Shown here: piece after piece, positions 19,610 to 27,648 of the stretch
Layout of the letters: each line of letters opens with the position of its first letter
Position numbering within the stretch: the stretch's first letter is position 1
From: Bacillota bacterium
GTDB lineage: Bacteria > Bacillota_I > Bacilli_A > Izemoplasmatales > Hujiaoplasmataceae
Reading direction: 5' to 3'
NCBI GenBank assembly: GCA_029559915.1
Contig: JAKPZU010000171.1
Coordinates: forward strand, 1 to 37,040
Length of the DNA: 37,040 nucleotides
Program-made: the position numbers and the translations under genes
The notes under the pieces: model-generated
Told to the model about the DNA's origin: nothing
Seen by the model: the letters and a program-made list of their open reading frames with translations, nothing else
Database searches by the model: none

Positions 19610-20290
19610 TCAATCACTTAATTTTGATTTCTTTAACTTAGCGATGGTCAAAATCAAACCTAAGGCTATTGATAAAAATCCAGCACTTAAAATCCTGTAA
19701 TTCTCTGGTAAAAGAAAGGTTATCGTATGAGCGGGAATCCAAAATAGTGGAATGGTTTTTAAAACAACGAAGCTAAAAAAATTTTGCCAATCGATACTCT
19801 TGATGACTTCTTTAAAATCTATTTTCAAGATAGCCCCTAATTTACCTTGGCCAAGATCAAGATAAGTATCGGTTATTCTGTGCAGAATCATGAAGGTTGG
19901 GGCGAAAATCAAATTAAGAAAAAAACTTGTCAAAAAGGCAACATAAAGATTTCTGATGAAACCGGTATTGGCTATATTTGGCAACAAATTAACGGAAATT
20001 GCAGTTTTGACACCCGAATCAAAAATCTTGAAAACCAAGACGAAGACCATCCCTAATAATCCCCATACAAAGAAGCGATAGAAGAGACCGGTTTTTTTAA
20101 AATAGTCACCACTGCCGATTCTGGAGCCAATCATCTCACCATAAGTTGCAAGAATTGCAGTTTTGACAAACCCCATCAAGTATGGCAATTGGGTAGAACT
20201 ATTGGCAATGAATGTTCTTGACTCAGGAACAATCAGCAAACTGACAAAAAAGATAAAGATTAAGATGAATAGAAAATCAACTTTTTTCAT
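19610..20290 (-). CDS. Integral membrane protein of uncertain family (possible Mpv17/PMP22-like C-terminus)
   Basis: 4-5 hydrophobic segments; C-terminal FWIPAHTITFLLPENYRIL resembles the WPxxQxxNFxxVPxxYR pattern. Remote and unverified. Confidence 0.5.
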   Translation of the reverse strand: MKKVDFLFILIFIFFVSLLIVPESRTFIANSSTQLPYLMGFVKTAILATYGEMIGSRIGSGDYFKKTGLFYRFFVWGLLGMVFVLVFKIFDSGVKTAISVNLLPNIANTGFIRNLYVAFLTSFFLNLIFAPTFMILHRITDTYLDLGQGKLGAILKIDFKEVIKSIDWQNFFSFVVLKTIPLFWIPAHTITFLLPENYRILSAGFLSIALGLILTIAKLKKSKLSD

Positions 20291-20375
20291 AGAAAAACCT
20301 CCAACATGAAAATTATATCATGATTTTTCAAGGTTATGCCAGAGAAAATGAACTTACGCAAAAATCGACTAATTA

Positions 20376-20387
20376 TGACATTTGTCA
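20376..20387. promoter_or_regulatory. Inverted repeat TGACA-TT-TGTCA in the divergent intergenic region upstream of the EncFtn-like gene
   Basis: 5+2+5 inverted repeat about 75 nt upstream of the ATG; operator function is speculative. Confidence 0.2.
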
Positions 20388-20461
20388 ATTGAATTTTTAG
20401 CGAGACTTTCATTTTGAATCGAAATTTGTTATAATAGAATTAATGAAAAAGGAGGAGTAAT

Positions 20462-20746
20462 ATGAATCAATATCATGAACCTTATGAATTATTAAGTGAT
20501 GAAGTAAGAGAAATCACCAGAGCCATCAAATCTTTAATTGAAGAATTTGAAGCGGTAGATTGGTACAATCAAAGAGCGGCGGTAACAAAGGATGAAGAAC
20601 TGAAGAAGATTTTACTCCATAACCTTGATGAAGAAGTTGAGCACGCAGCAATGGCGCTCGAATGGTTACGAAGGAAAATGCCAGTCCTCGACAAGGAACT
20701 TAAAGACAATCTTTTCAAAACTGGCAAAATCACCGGTAATCACTAA
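20462..20746 (+). CDS. Encapsulated-ferritin (EncFtn)-like diiron protein
   Basis: YHEPYELLSDEVREITRAIKSLIEEFEAVDWYNQRA...ILLHNLDEEVEHAAMALEWLRRKMP...LF: matches the EncFtn core (EAVDWY, HNxDEExEHAAMxLEWLRR). Extended -10 TGTTATAAT and GGAGG RBS upstream. Confidence 0.92.
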   Translation: MNQYHEPYELLSDEVREITRAIKSLIEEFEAVDWYNQRAAVTKDEELKKILLHNLDEEVEHAAMALEWLRRKMPVLDKELKDNLFKTGKITGNH

Positions 20747-20757
20747 CACTTTCACTT

Positions 20758-20783
20758 AAAAGCACTCTAGGTGAGTGCTTTTT
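20758..20783 (+). terminator. Intrinsic terminator after the EncFtn-like gene
   Basis: AAAGCACTC-TAGGT-GAGTGCTTTTTA stem-loop with T run. Confidence 0.8.
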
Positions 20784-20844
20784 ATTTGGCTAACGTTGTT
20801 TATTCACAGATAATTTGATAAAATATTGATAAAAGGTAAAATAC

Positions 20845-21030
20845 ATGATAAAAATTGTCACGAGCAAAAAAGACTTAAATCAATTTAGTTATTTTGTTAA
20901 GGATTTATATAAAGATGAGGACCATTATATATATCCTGTTTTTTCTATTTTGAAAAAGTAATTACGTAAAAAAGTCTTACAGGATAAGTAGTATACGGTA
21001 ATTGTTTCTTTGAAAGGTGACGTATTAGTT
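20845..21030 (+). pseudogene. Decayed GNAT-like acyltransferase N-terminus
   Basis: MIKIVTSKKDLNQFSYFVKDLYKDEDHYIYPVFSILKK*LRKKVLQDK*YTVIVSLKGD: coherent reading frame interrupted by TAA (20959) and TAG; no full-length ORF. Confidence 0.6.
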
Positions 21031-21079
21031 CCTTCATTAATGATAGGAGTAACGATTTTGGAATCATCGCTTCTATCAA

Positions 21080-21451
21080 CAAGAAAGTCAGGGAAGTAAA
21101 GTTAACCACAATCTTGGCCATTACTTGATCTTAATCTTTTCTTTTGCGTTAGCTTCCTCAGTTAATTTTCTTCTTATCACCGGTGATTTTTCCAAAATAA
21201 TCATTCCTTATTGAATAATCACCTTGGGTGCATTCCTGTTGGCAATGGTTATTTCGATGTTCTTTAAGATTGACTCTGATTGCATGATTGTCTGTGCAAC
21301 TGCAGGAATTTACGGACCGGCGTTCATACCGGCTATTACGAAACAGTTAAAGAATGACAACTTGACTGCTCCGGGACTGATTGTCGGTTCAATTGGTTAT
21401 GCGATAGAAACTTTCTTGGGACTGCTTTTTGGTCTATTGTTCATGATATAA
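21080..21451 (+). pseudogene. 3' remnant of a DUF819-type membrane protein
   Basis: ...NHNLGHYLILIFSFALASSVNFLLITGDFSKIIIPY*IITLGAFLLAMVISMFF...ATAGIYGPAFIPAITKQL...TAPGLIVGSIGYAIETFLGLLFGL: in-frame TGA at 21212 and missing N-terminal half. Confidence 0.65.
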
Positions 21452-21469
21452 ATATAGGAGGATTAATAA

Positions 21470-23425
21470 ATGCCTTATCAAAACAAGTATTTGGAGTTGC
21501 TTAGTCAGAAATATCCCACAATTCAAACTGTGGCTTCGGAGTTGATTAATCTCAGTGCGATTTTGAATTTGCCGAAAGGCACGGAAATCTTTATCACCGA
21601 TATCCACGGAGAATATGATGCTTTCAATCATTATCTGAAGAACGCATCCGGCATCATCAAGGAAAAGATTGACTTGATTTTTCCAAATCTCAGTGAAGCG
21701 GATAAGAATCGTTTGGCTTTTTTCATCTATTACCCAACAGACATGCTCAATAAATATAAAGAGATGCTTAAGGGTGAAAACTTCCAGAAACTGATTAATC
21801 AACAGCTGAGCTATATGATTTTATTGGCCAAAGAGATTGTGACCAAATACACCAAAAGCAAGGTCAGAAAATCTCTCCCGGATGAATTCAGTTATATCAT
21901 TCAAGAACTGATTTATGAATCAAGTTCACATGAGGACAAGGAAAGATATTATCAAGCTATTATCGAAGCGATTTTCTTGACAAAAAGAGAAAGTAAATTT
22001 ATTCTGCAATTATCAAGATTCATTAGAAAATTGGCTATAGACAGACTCCATATCGTCGGTGATATTTTTGACAGAGGACCTTTGCCGCACTTGATTATGG
22101 AGAAGCTGTCTTCCATGAATAATGTTGATATTCAATGGGGCAATCACGATATCTCTTTTTTGGGAGCTGCAAGCGGTTCTAAAGTGATGGTCGCAAACGT
22201 TATCAGAATCGCGGCCAGATACAACAATCTGGATTGTTTTGAAGACGGGTATGGAATAAATCTTATTCCCTTAGCACGATTGGCGGAAAAATATTATAAA
22301 AAAGACGAATGTAGTTTATTCATTCCCAAAGGCTTGAACGTCAATTATAAAAAAACTGAGGATTTATCATTTATTGGAAGAATCCATAAAGCCATTACCA
22401 TCATCCAGTTCAAGTTGGAACACAATCTGATTACTCGAAAACCAGGATTTATGTTGGAAGATAGACTCTTGTTGGATAAAATCGATTTTAACGATAATAC
22501 TGTCTTGATCAATGGCGTTAAATATCCGCTTCTAGACCACAGTTTTCCAACCATCAATCCGAAAAAACCTTACGCATTGAATAAAGACGAAGAAGAAGTG
22601 ATTAATCACCTTACCCAACTTTTCCTTCACAATGAAATGTTACAAAAACATGCGCGTTATTTGGTGCAAAACGGCTCTATGTATTTAAAGTACAATAACA
22701 ACTTGCTCTTTCACGCAGCCGTGCCACTAACTGAAGATAGACAGTTCTTAAAACAAACAATCAATGGCAAGGAATATTATGGTCGAGGGCTTTTCGATGA
22801 GTTTGATCGTTTGGTCAGAAGTGCTTTCCTCAATCGCTATGAAAAGGACAATTTTGACAAGGATTACTTTTACATCCTCTGGCAAAGCGGAGCGTCTCCT
22901 CTTTTTGGCAAACACTCGATGAAGACTTTTGAAAGATATTTTATCGCTGACAAAAAGACTCATAAGGAGATTACAAATCCATATTATAAATATCGCCTAG
23001 AAGAAGATGTCTTAAGGATGATTTATGATGAATTTGAACTTGATTTCAACAAATCAAAAATCGTCAACGGTCATGTACCGCTTGATATCACCAAAGGCGA
23101 TCAAGTCGTATTGGCAAACAAAAGAATTTATTCCATCGACGGCGGTATGAGCAAGGAATATGCTGATAGAACCAATATCGGCGGCTATTCGTTGATTTCC
23201 GACTCCCACGCCTATTTCCTGGTTTCCCACGAAAGATTCGACAACTATCAAACCTTGATCAATCAAGAAAAAGATATTGTGTCAATCACACGTTCCGAAG
23301 AATTAAATACTAGAAGAACATATATTTATGACACCAATAAAGGTACGGAATTAAAAGAGAAAATCAACGATTTGTTGCAATTGCTTGAAGCTTATCGAAA
23401 TGGTACCATCACAGAAAAAAAATAA
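21470..23425 (+). CDS. fbp: Fructose-1,6-bisphosphatase class III
   Basis: 651 aa; ITDIHGEYDAFNHYLKNASG, HIVGDIFDRGP, DIQWGNHDISFLGAASG, NGHVPLD. Confidence 0.95.
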   Translation: MPYQNKYLELLSQKYPTIQTVASELINLSAILNLPKGTEIFITDIHGEYDAFNHYLKNASGIIKEKIDLIFPNLSEADKNRLAFFIYYPTDMLNKYKEMLKGENFQKLINQQLSYMILLAKEIVTKYTKSKVRKSLPDEFSYIIQELIYESSSHEDKERYYQAIIEAIFLTKRESKFILQLSRFIRKLAIDRLHIVGDIFDRGPLPHLIMEKLSSMNNVDIQWGNHDISFLGAASGSKVMVANVIRIAARYNNLDCFEDGYGINLIPLARLAEKYYKKDECSLFIPKGLNVNYKKTEDLSFIGRIHKAITIIQFKLEHNLITRKPGFMLEDRLLLDKIDFNDNTVLINGVKYPLLDHSFPTINPKKPYALNKDEEEVINHLTQLFLHNEMLQKHARYLVQNGSMYLKYNNNLLFHAAVPLTEDRQFLKQTINGKEYYGRGLFDEFDRLVRSAFLNRYEKDNFDKDYFYILWQSGASPLFGKHSMKTFERYFIADKKTHKEITNPYYKYRLEEDVLRMIYDEFELDFNKSKIVNGHVPLDITKGDQVVLANKRIYSIDGGMSKEYADRTNIGGYSLISDSHAYFLVSHERFDNYQTLINQEKDIVSITRSEELNTRRTYIYDTNKGTELKEKINDLLQLLEAYRNGTITEKK

Positions 23426-23618
23426 AAAAATGAAGTCTCAATCCGAATATTTCCGGGTTTCGGTTTGTGAAACTTCTCCAGTGTCAAATGAAATATGAAA
23501 GCAGACCAAATGAACTATTGAACTACACGATATCCAGCCAGGTTTCAATCAAAGCAAACGTATATTAGGATAGGTTTTGTTTGCGTTGACGAATTTTATC
23601 ATGATGACACTTCTTAAA

Positions 23619-23650
23619 TATAATAGCCACCATCATCGGTGGCTATTATA
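23619..23650. terminator. Strong stem-loop downstream of the minus-strand lipoprotein remnant (possible terminator)
   Basis: Perfect 13-bp stem TATAATAGCCACC-ATCATC-GGTGGCTATTATA; only a short T tract on the minus strand. Confidence 0.5.
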
Positions 23651-23666
23651 AATATTTCCAAAAAAA

Positions 23667-24026
23667 TTAACTCTTAACCGAAAGTCCATTATTCTTGTCT
23701 AGCAAGATAAGTTCTAATGATATCATAATCGCCATCTGCAGCTTCAGCATAGCCTTCATGGTTTCAATGAGTGCTTTATAGTCAGTTGTTACTGTTACAA
23801 GAACATTCATACCCAGTTCTTCTGATAATAAATCTTGAAGAGGTTCTTTTTGAGCTTCCAAAAGCGCGATGTCTTTGGAAGGTATCAATTGAACTTTTAG
23901 AGTTTCAAGATTGATGTATGTTTTAGGAGCTGCTGTAGTTGGACCTGTTGTAGCTGTTCCTGCACAAGCTACCACTCCAAGCATGAGTAATGCAAATACA
24001 AATAAACTTAAAACTTTTTTCATAGA
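23667..24026 (-). pseudogene. Decayed PhnD-like phosphate/phosphonate ABC transporter substrate-binding lipoprotein with internal deletion and frameshift
   Basis: MKKVLSLFVFALLMLGVVACAG lipobox, then LKVQLIPSKDIALLEAQKEPLQDLLSEELGMNVLVTVTTDYKALIETM (PhnD-like N-terminus). The frame then becomes nonsensical, while an alternative frame reads HEGYAEAADGDYDIIRTYLARQE*, which resembles a PhnD C-terminus. Confidence 0.75.
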
Positions 24027-24160
24027 ATTTCCCCCTCGTATAATACGTAGTGTAGATTTGAACTGTGAGAGTTCACTACATAATTGCATTATTTAAAGAG
24101 AACATCTGAAAAAAACATAAATTTATTGTAAAATATTAAATAAGAAGTGGAGTTGGGAGA

Positions 24161-25723
24161 ATGAAGAAAAAGTTTAACTTGAGGATTCTATCCACAAGCG
24201 ACATTCATGGAACGATTTTAGCGAAGAATTACGCTGACAATTCTTTAACATGTAGCGGTCTTTCGGTAGTAAGTTCTATGGTAAAAAAGGAACGGACTCA
24301 AAGCACAATACTGCTTGATGTCGGTGATGACTTACAAGGAAATCCTTTGATGTACTTTCATCAACTTAATCGCAATAAGTATAAAAATCCTTTAGTGGAC
24401 GTCTTTAATTATCTAAAATACGATTATTTTATTCCAGGAAATCATGATTTTAATTATGGTCTAGATTATCTCCAGGATTTCATAGGTGATTTGAATGCCT
24501 TGACTTTATGCGCCAATATCCTTGATTCTAATGATGCTTTATTGTTTAAGAATGCTTATGATATTATCGAATTTCCTAATGGACCAAAAGTCTTGATTGT
24601 TGGGGTAACCACTCAATATATTCCTAATTGGGAGAATCCAAGTTATATTAAAGATATCAAGTTTATCAATGCTTTTGAATCCGCAAAGCAATTAGTCGAC
24701 AGATTCAGAAGTGAGGTTGATTTGGTAGTAGTTGCTTATCATGGCGGTTTTGAAAAGGATTTACATACCTGGGAAAAATTTGTCGAAGACACAGGTGAAA
24801 ATTTGGGATCTTTGATGTTAAAGGAAATTACGGGGATTGATGTATTGATTTCTGCTCATCAACATCGTCACTTGAGCGAAAAGATAAATGACACATTAGT
24901 AATTCAAAGCGGTTCAAAAGCTGATAGTTTGGGTGTGTGCGATATTGAATTCAATTATCGGGACAAATGGGTTGTCACCAAAAAGGATAACAAACTTTTG
25001 ACTTCTACAGGTTATCCGGTTGACGAAGGAGTAGTTGAACTGGTCAAGGACATTGAAGCGGATTGTCAGAATTTTTTGGATCAAAAGATTGGAAATGTCG
25101 TTTCTGACAACTTGAAAATAGACGATATGTTCAGCGCCAGACTTAATAAACATCCAATTGTCACTTTTATCAATAAAGTGCAGCTGTTTTATACAAAAGC
25201 CATGATTTCCGGTACTTCATTGCCTAATGATGTCACTGGCTTTGAAAAGGACATCACAATCAGAAACGTGCTTTCAACCTATGTATATGCAAACACTTTG
25301 GCGGTTTTAGAGGTCAATGGCGGTATTTTGAAACAAATATTGGAAAAAAATGCAGAATATTTTATTTGTGCTGAAGGAAAAATTGCGGTCAATCCCAGAT
25401 TTGTTTATCCTAAAGTCCAACATTACAATTATGATATGTTTGACGGAATTGATTACTTAATTGATATCGATAAGGATTTTGGCGAAAGAATTGTGGAAAT
25501 TAAGTACCAAAACAAGCCCATTAAAGCCGATGATTTATTTACCTTGACTGTCAATAATTATCGCGCCAGTGGGGGCGGAGATTTCGCAGAATACAAAAAA
25601 CTTAAGGTTATCAGGGTTTTGCCTTTTGATATAACGGAATTAATCATCGACTATATCGTCAAAAATAGAAATTTGACTATCAAAGATGAAAAAAATATAA
25701 AGATAATCAGTGAAAATTGTTGA
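24161..25723 (+). CDS. 5'-nucleotidase / metallophosphatase family protein without obvious signal peptide
   Basis: LRILSTSDIHGTI, DVGDDLQGNPLMYF, PGNHDFNYG, ISAHQHRHLS and C-terminal 5_nucleotid_C-like NNYRASGGGDFAEY. Confidence 0.9.
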   Translation: MKKKFNLRILSTSDIHGTILAKNYADNSLTCSGLSVVSSMVKKERTQSTILLDVGDDLQGNPLMYFHQLNRNKYKNPLVDVFNYLKYDYFIPGNHDFNYGLDYLQDFIGDLNALTLCANILDSNDALLFKNAYDIIEFPNGPKVLIVGVTTQYIPNWENPSYIKDIKFINAFESAKQLVDRFRSEVDLVVVAYHGGFEKDLHTWEKFVEDTGENLGSLMLKEITGIDVLISAHQHRHLSEKINDTLVIQSGSKADSLGVCDIEFNYRDKWVVTKKDNKLLTSTGYPVDEGVVELVKDIEADCQNFLDQKIGNVVSDNLKIDDMFSARLNKHPIVTFINKVQLFYTKAMISGTSLPNDVTGFEKDITIRNVLSTYVYANTLAVLEVNGGILKQILEKNAEYFICAEGKIAVNPRFVYPKVQHYNYDMFDGIDYLIDIDKDFGERIVEIKYQNKPIKADDLFTLTVNNYRASGGGDFAEYKKLKVIRVLPFDITELIIDYIVKNRNLTIKDEKNIKIISENC

Positions 25724-25762
25724 TTTGTTTTCTTCTAGCTTGTAGCAATAGAGGTATGTTTG

Positions 25763-25771
25763 TGTTATAAT
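25763..25771 (+). promoter_or_regulatory. Extended -10 promoter upstream of the molybdenum hydroxylase operon
   Basis: TGTTATAAT (TGn-TATAAT) about 77 nt before the MocA-like ATG; no convincing -35. Confidence 0.55.
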
Positions 25772-25823
25772 ATTTTTTACTAAAAAAATGAGTAGAATTA
25801 ATTTAAATTTTTTTAATCGGTAA

Positions 25824-25837
25824 TGTAAGCGCTTAGA
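25824..25837 (+). promoter_or_regulatory. Candidate catabolite-responsive element (cre) in the leader of the molybdenum hydroxylase operon
   Basis: TGTAAGCGCTTAGA matches the cre consensus TGWNANCGNTNWCA at 13 of 14 positions, with core palindrome TAAGCGCTTA. Confidence 0.55.
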
Positions 25838-25847
25838 AGGAGTGAAT

Positions 25848-26402
25848 ATGATCGAAGGCATCATTTTAGCAGGCGGATACTCTTCTAGATTCAAACAGAA
25901 TAAAATGGTTGTGAATTTCAAAGGTCAAGCTTTGATACTTCATACTGCGCAGACACTCCTAAAAATATGTGACCATGTCTATGTTGTCACTGGTCATTAT
26001 CATGAAGAAATAAAAATATTGTTCAAAGATTATTCAAACATCACGATTGTCAATAATAAGGATTATCAGGAAGGGATGTTCTCTTCGGTAAAATGCGGCG
26101 CGAGTCATGTTAAACATGATTTTTTTATCATACCCGGAGATTATCCTTTGGTAAGCGACACAACTTATAAAACCTTACTGAAGGGTAAAAAAACGATAAG
26201 GGTTCCCAGTTATAAGCATAAACTGGGTCATCCGCTATTTATATCATATAGTTTGAAAGATGATTTGATTGATACTGATGTTGAAAGCTTAAAAGACTTT
26301 CGTAATCTCCATGATTACGAGATTATCGAAGTTGAAGATCAATTCATCAACTTCGATATTGACACAATAGAAGATTTAGAAGAAATTGAGGGAAAGGAAT
26401 GA
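25848..26402 (+). CDS. mocA: MocA-like molybdenum cofactor cytidylyltransferase / NTP transferase
   Basis: IEGIILAGGYSSRFKQNKM nucleotidyltransferase motif, IIPGDYPLVSDTTYK, GHPLFIS; adjacent to molybdenum hydroxylase subunits. RBS agaaggag before ATG 25848. Confidence 0.85.
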   Translation: MIEGIILAGGYSSRFKQNKMVVNFKGQALILHTAQTLLKICDHVYVVTGHYHEEIKILFKDYSNITIVNNKDYQEGMFSSVKCGASHVKHDFFIIPGDYPLVSDTTYKTLLKGKKTIRVPSYKHKLGHPLFISYSLKDDLIDTDVESLKDFRNLHDYEIIEVEDQFINFDIDTIEDLEEIEGKE

Positions 26403-27199
26403 TTTTTATGGAGGTAAAGGAATTAATTAGAGCGATTGATGCAGAAGCAGCTTATACTTTATTGAATGAATTTAAGGGGAGTAAAGTTATGGCTGGTGGT
26501 GCATGGATGAAACTGTCAGTTAAGTCGGTAGATAAATTGATTCTTTTGGATGATTTGAATTTGGATTACATTAAGGAAGAAAACGAATATTTGGAAATTG
26601 GCGCTATGACTTCCCTTAGAACCATGGAAATGCATCCAACCATTAAGAGTTTAAATTCAGGTATACTGGCTAAAGCCATCAAATCGATAATGGGCGTTCA
26701 AGTCAGAAATGTGGCAACCATTGGCGGTAGCGTCATGGGCAGATTTGCATTCAGTGATATATTGGGGGCTTTATTGGTCTTGGACTGTCGGTTGTATTTT
26801 CATGAGTTGCATGAAATCTCGCTTTTCGATTTCCTGCAAATGCCGAAAGTTCCGCGCGATATCTTATTGAGTATAAAAATCAAGAAGTCATCGGGAAAGG
26901 GTTACTTTCATAAAGTCAGTAAAACTCATTTGGACTTTTCCCTTTTGAACATTGCCATTACCAAGAATGAGCTGTTCAAGATTGCTATTGGTTCAAGACC
27001 GCAAACAGCGACACTTGCAATCAGCACTGCAAATTTCTTGAATTCGCAAAGTGTGATTAACGAAGCAATAATCAAGAAGGCGGTCGAGATTGCCTGCGAT
27101 GAAATTAAGGTTTCCACAAATCTCAGAGCTTCCAAGGAATACCGTGAAGTTTTACTGAAAACATATTTAACTCGAGGTCTTTTAGAGGTGATAAAATGA
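26399..27199 (+). CDS. Molybdenum hydroxylase FAD-binding subunit (CoxM/XdhB/YgfM-like)
   Basis: VMAGGAWMKLSVK, LEIGAMTSLRTME, VQVRNVATIGGSVMGRFAFSDILGALLVLDC; ATGA overlap with mocA. Confidence 0.9.
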   Translation: MIFMEVKELIRAIDAEAAYTLLNEFKGSKVMAGGAWMKLSVKSVDKLILLDDLNLDYIKEENEYLEIGAMTSLRTMEMHPTIKSLNSGILAKAIKSIMGVQVRNVATIGGSVMGRFAFSDILGALLVLDCRLYFHELHEISLFDFLQMPKVPRDILLSIKIKKSSGKGYFHKVSKTHLDFSLLNIAITKNELFKIAIGSRPQTATLAISTANFLNSQSVINEAIIKKAVEIACDEIKVSTNLRASKEYREVLLKTYLTRGLLEVIK

Positions 27200-27648
27200 A
27201 AATCAACTTAAGAATCAATGGCCAATCAAGGCAATTCTTGATTGAACCAAATGAATACTTGCTTGATGTTTTGAGAAAAAATGATTATTTGAGTGTTAGA
27301 AGAGGTTGTGACAACACCAGTTGCGGTGTTTGTACAGTTCTAATTGACAATAAACCCGTTCCTTCTTGTAGCGTCTTAGCTGCACGATGTGAAAACAAAG
27401 AAATTACGACAGTTGAAGGCATTGAAAAAGAAGTGGAAAAATTAGCAAAGTATTTTGGCGAATTGGGAGCTGATCAATGCGGTTATTGTAATCCTAGCAT
27501 GGCACTGACGGTTTATTCCCTAAAACTGGAAAATAAAAATGCGAACATCGAAGAGGTAAAAGAATATTTGGTTGGCAATCTCTGCCGTTGCACCGGCTAT
27601 GTTGCACAACATGAAGCAATCATGAAATATTTGGGTGATGAATCATGA
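27196..27648 (+). CDS. Molybdenum hydroxylase 2x[2Fe-2S] subunit (CoxS/XdhC-type small subunit)
   Basis: RRGCDNTSCGVCTVLIDNKPVPSC and ADQCGYCNPSMAL...GNLCRCTGY cluster motifs. Confidence 0.96.
   Translation: MKINLRINGQSRQFLIEPNEYLLDVLRKNDYLSVRRGCDNTSCGVCTVLIDNKPVPSCSVLAARCENKEITTVEGIEKEVEKLAKYFGELGADQCGYCNPSMALTVYSLKLENKNANIEEVKEYLVGNLCRCTGYVAQHEAIMKYLGDES

Noticed and set aside
21212-21214. TGA read as Trp (Mycoplasma code 4) to rescue the DUF819 ORF
   Set aside because: Several good genes in the window (e.g. mocA, FAD subunit, 2Fe-2S subunit, PreA-like) end at TGA with coupled downstream starts, so TGA is a stop here; other lesions also remain upstream.
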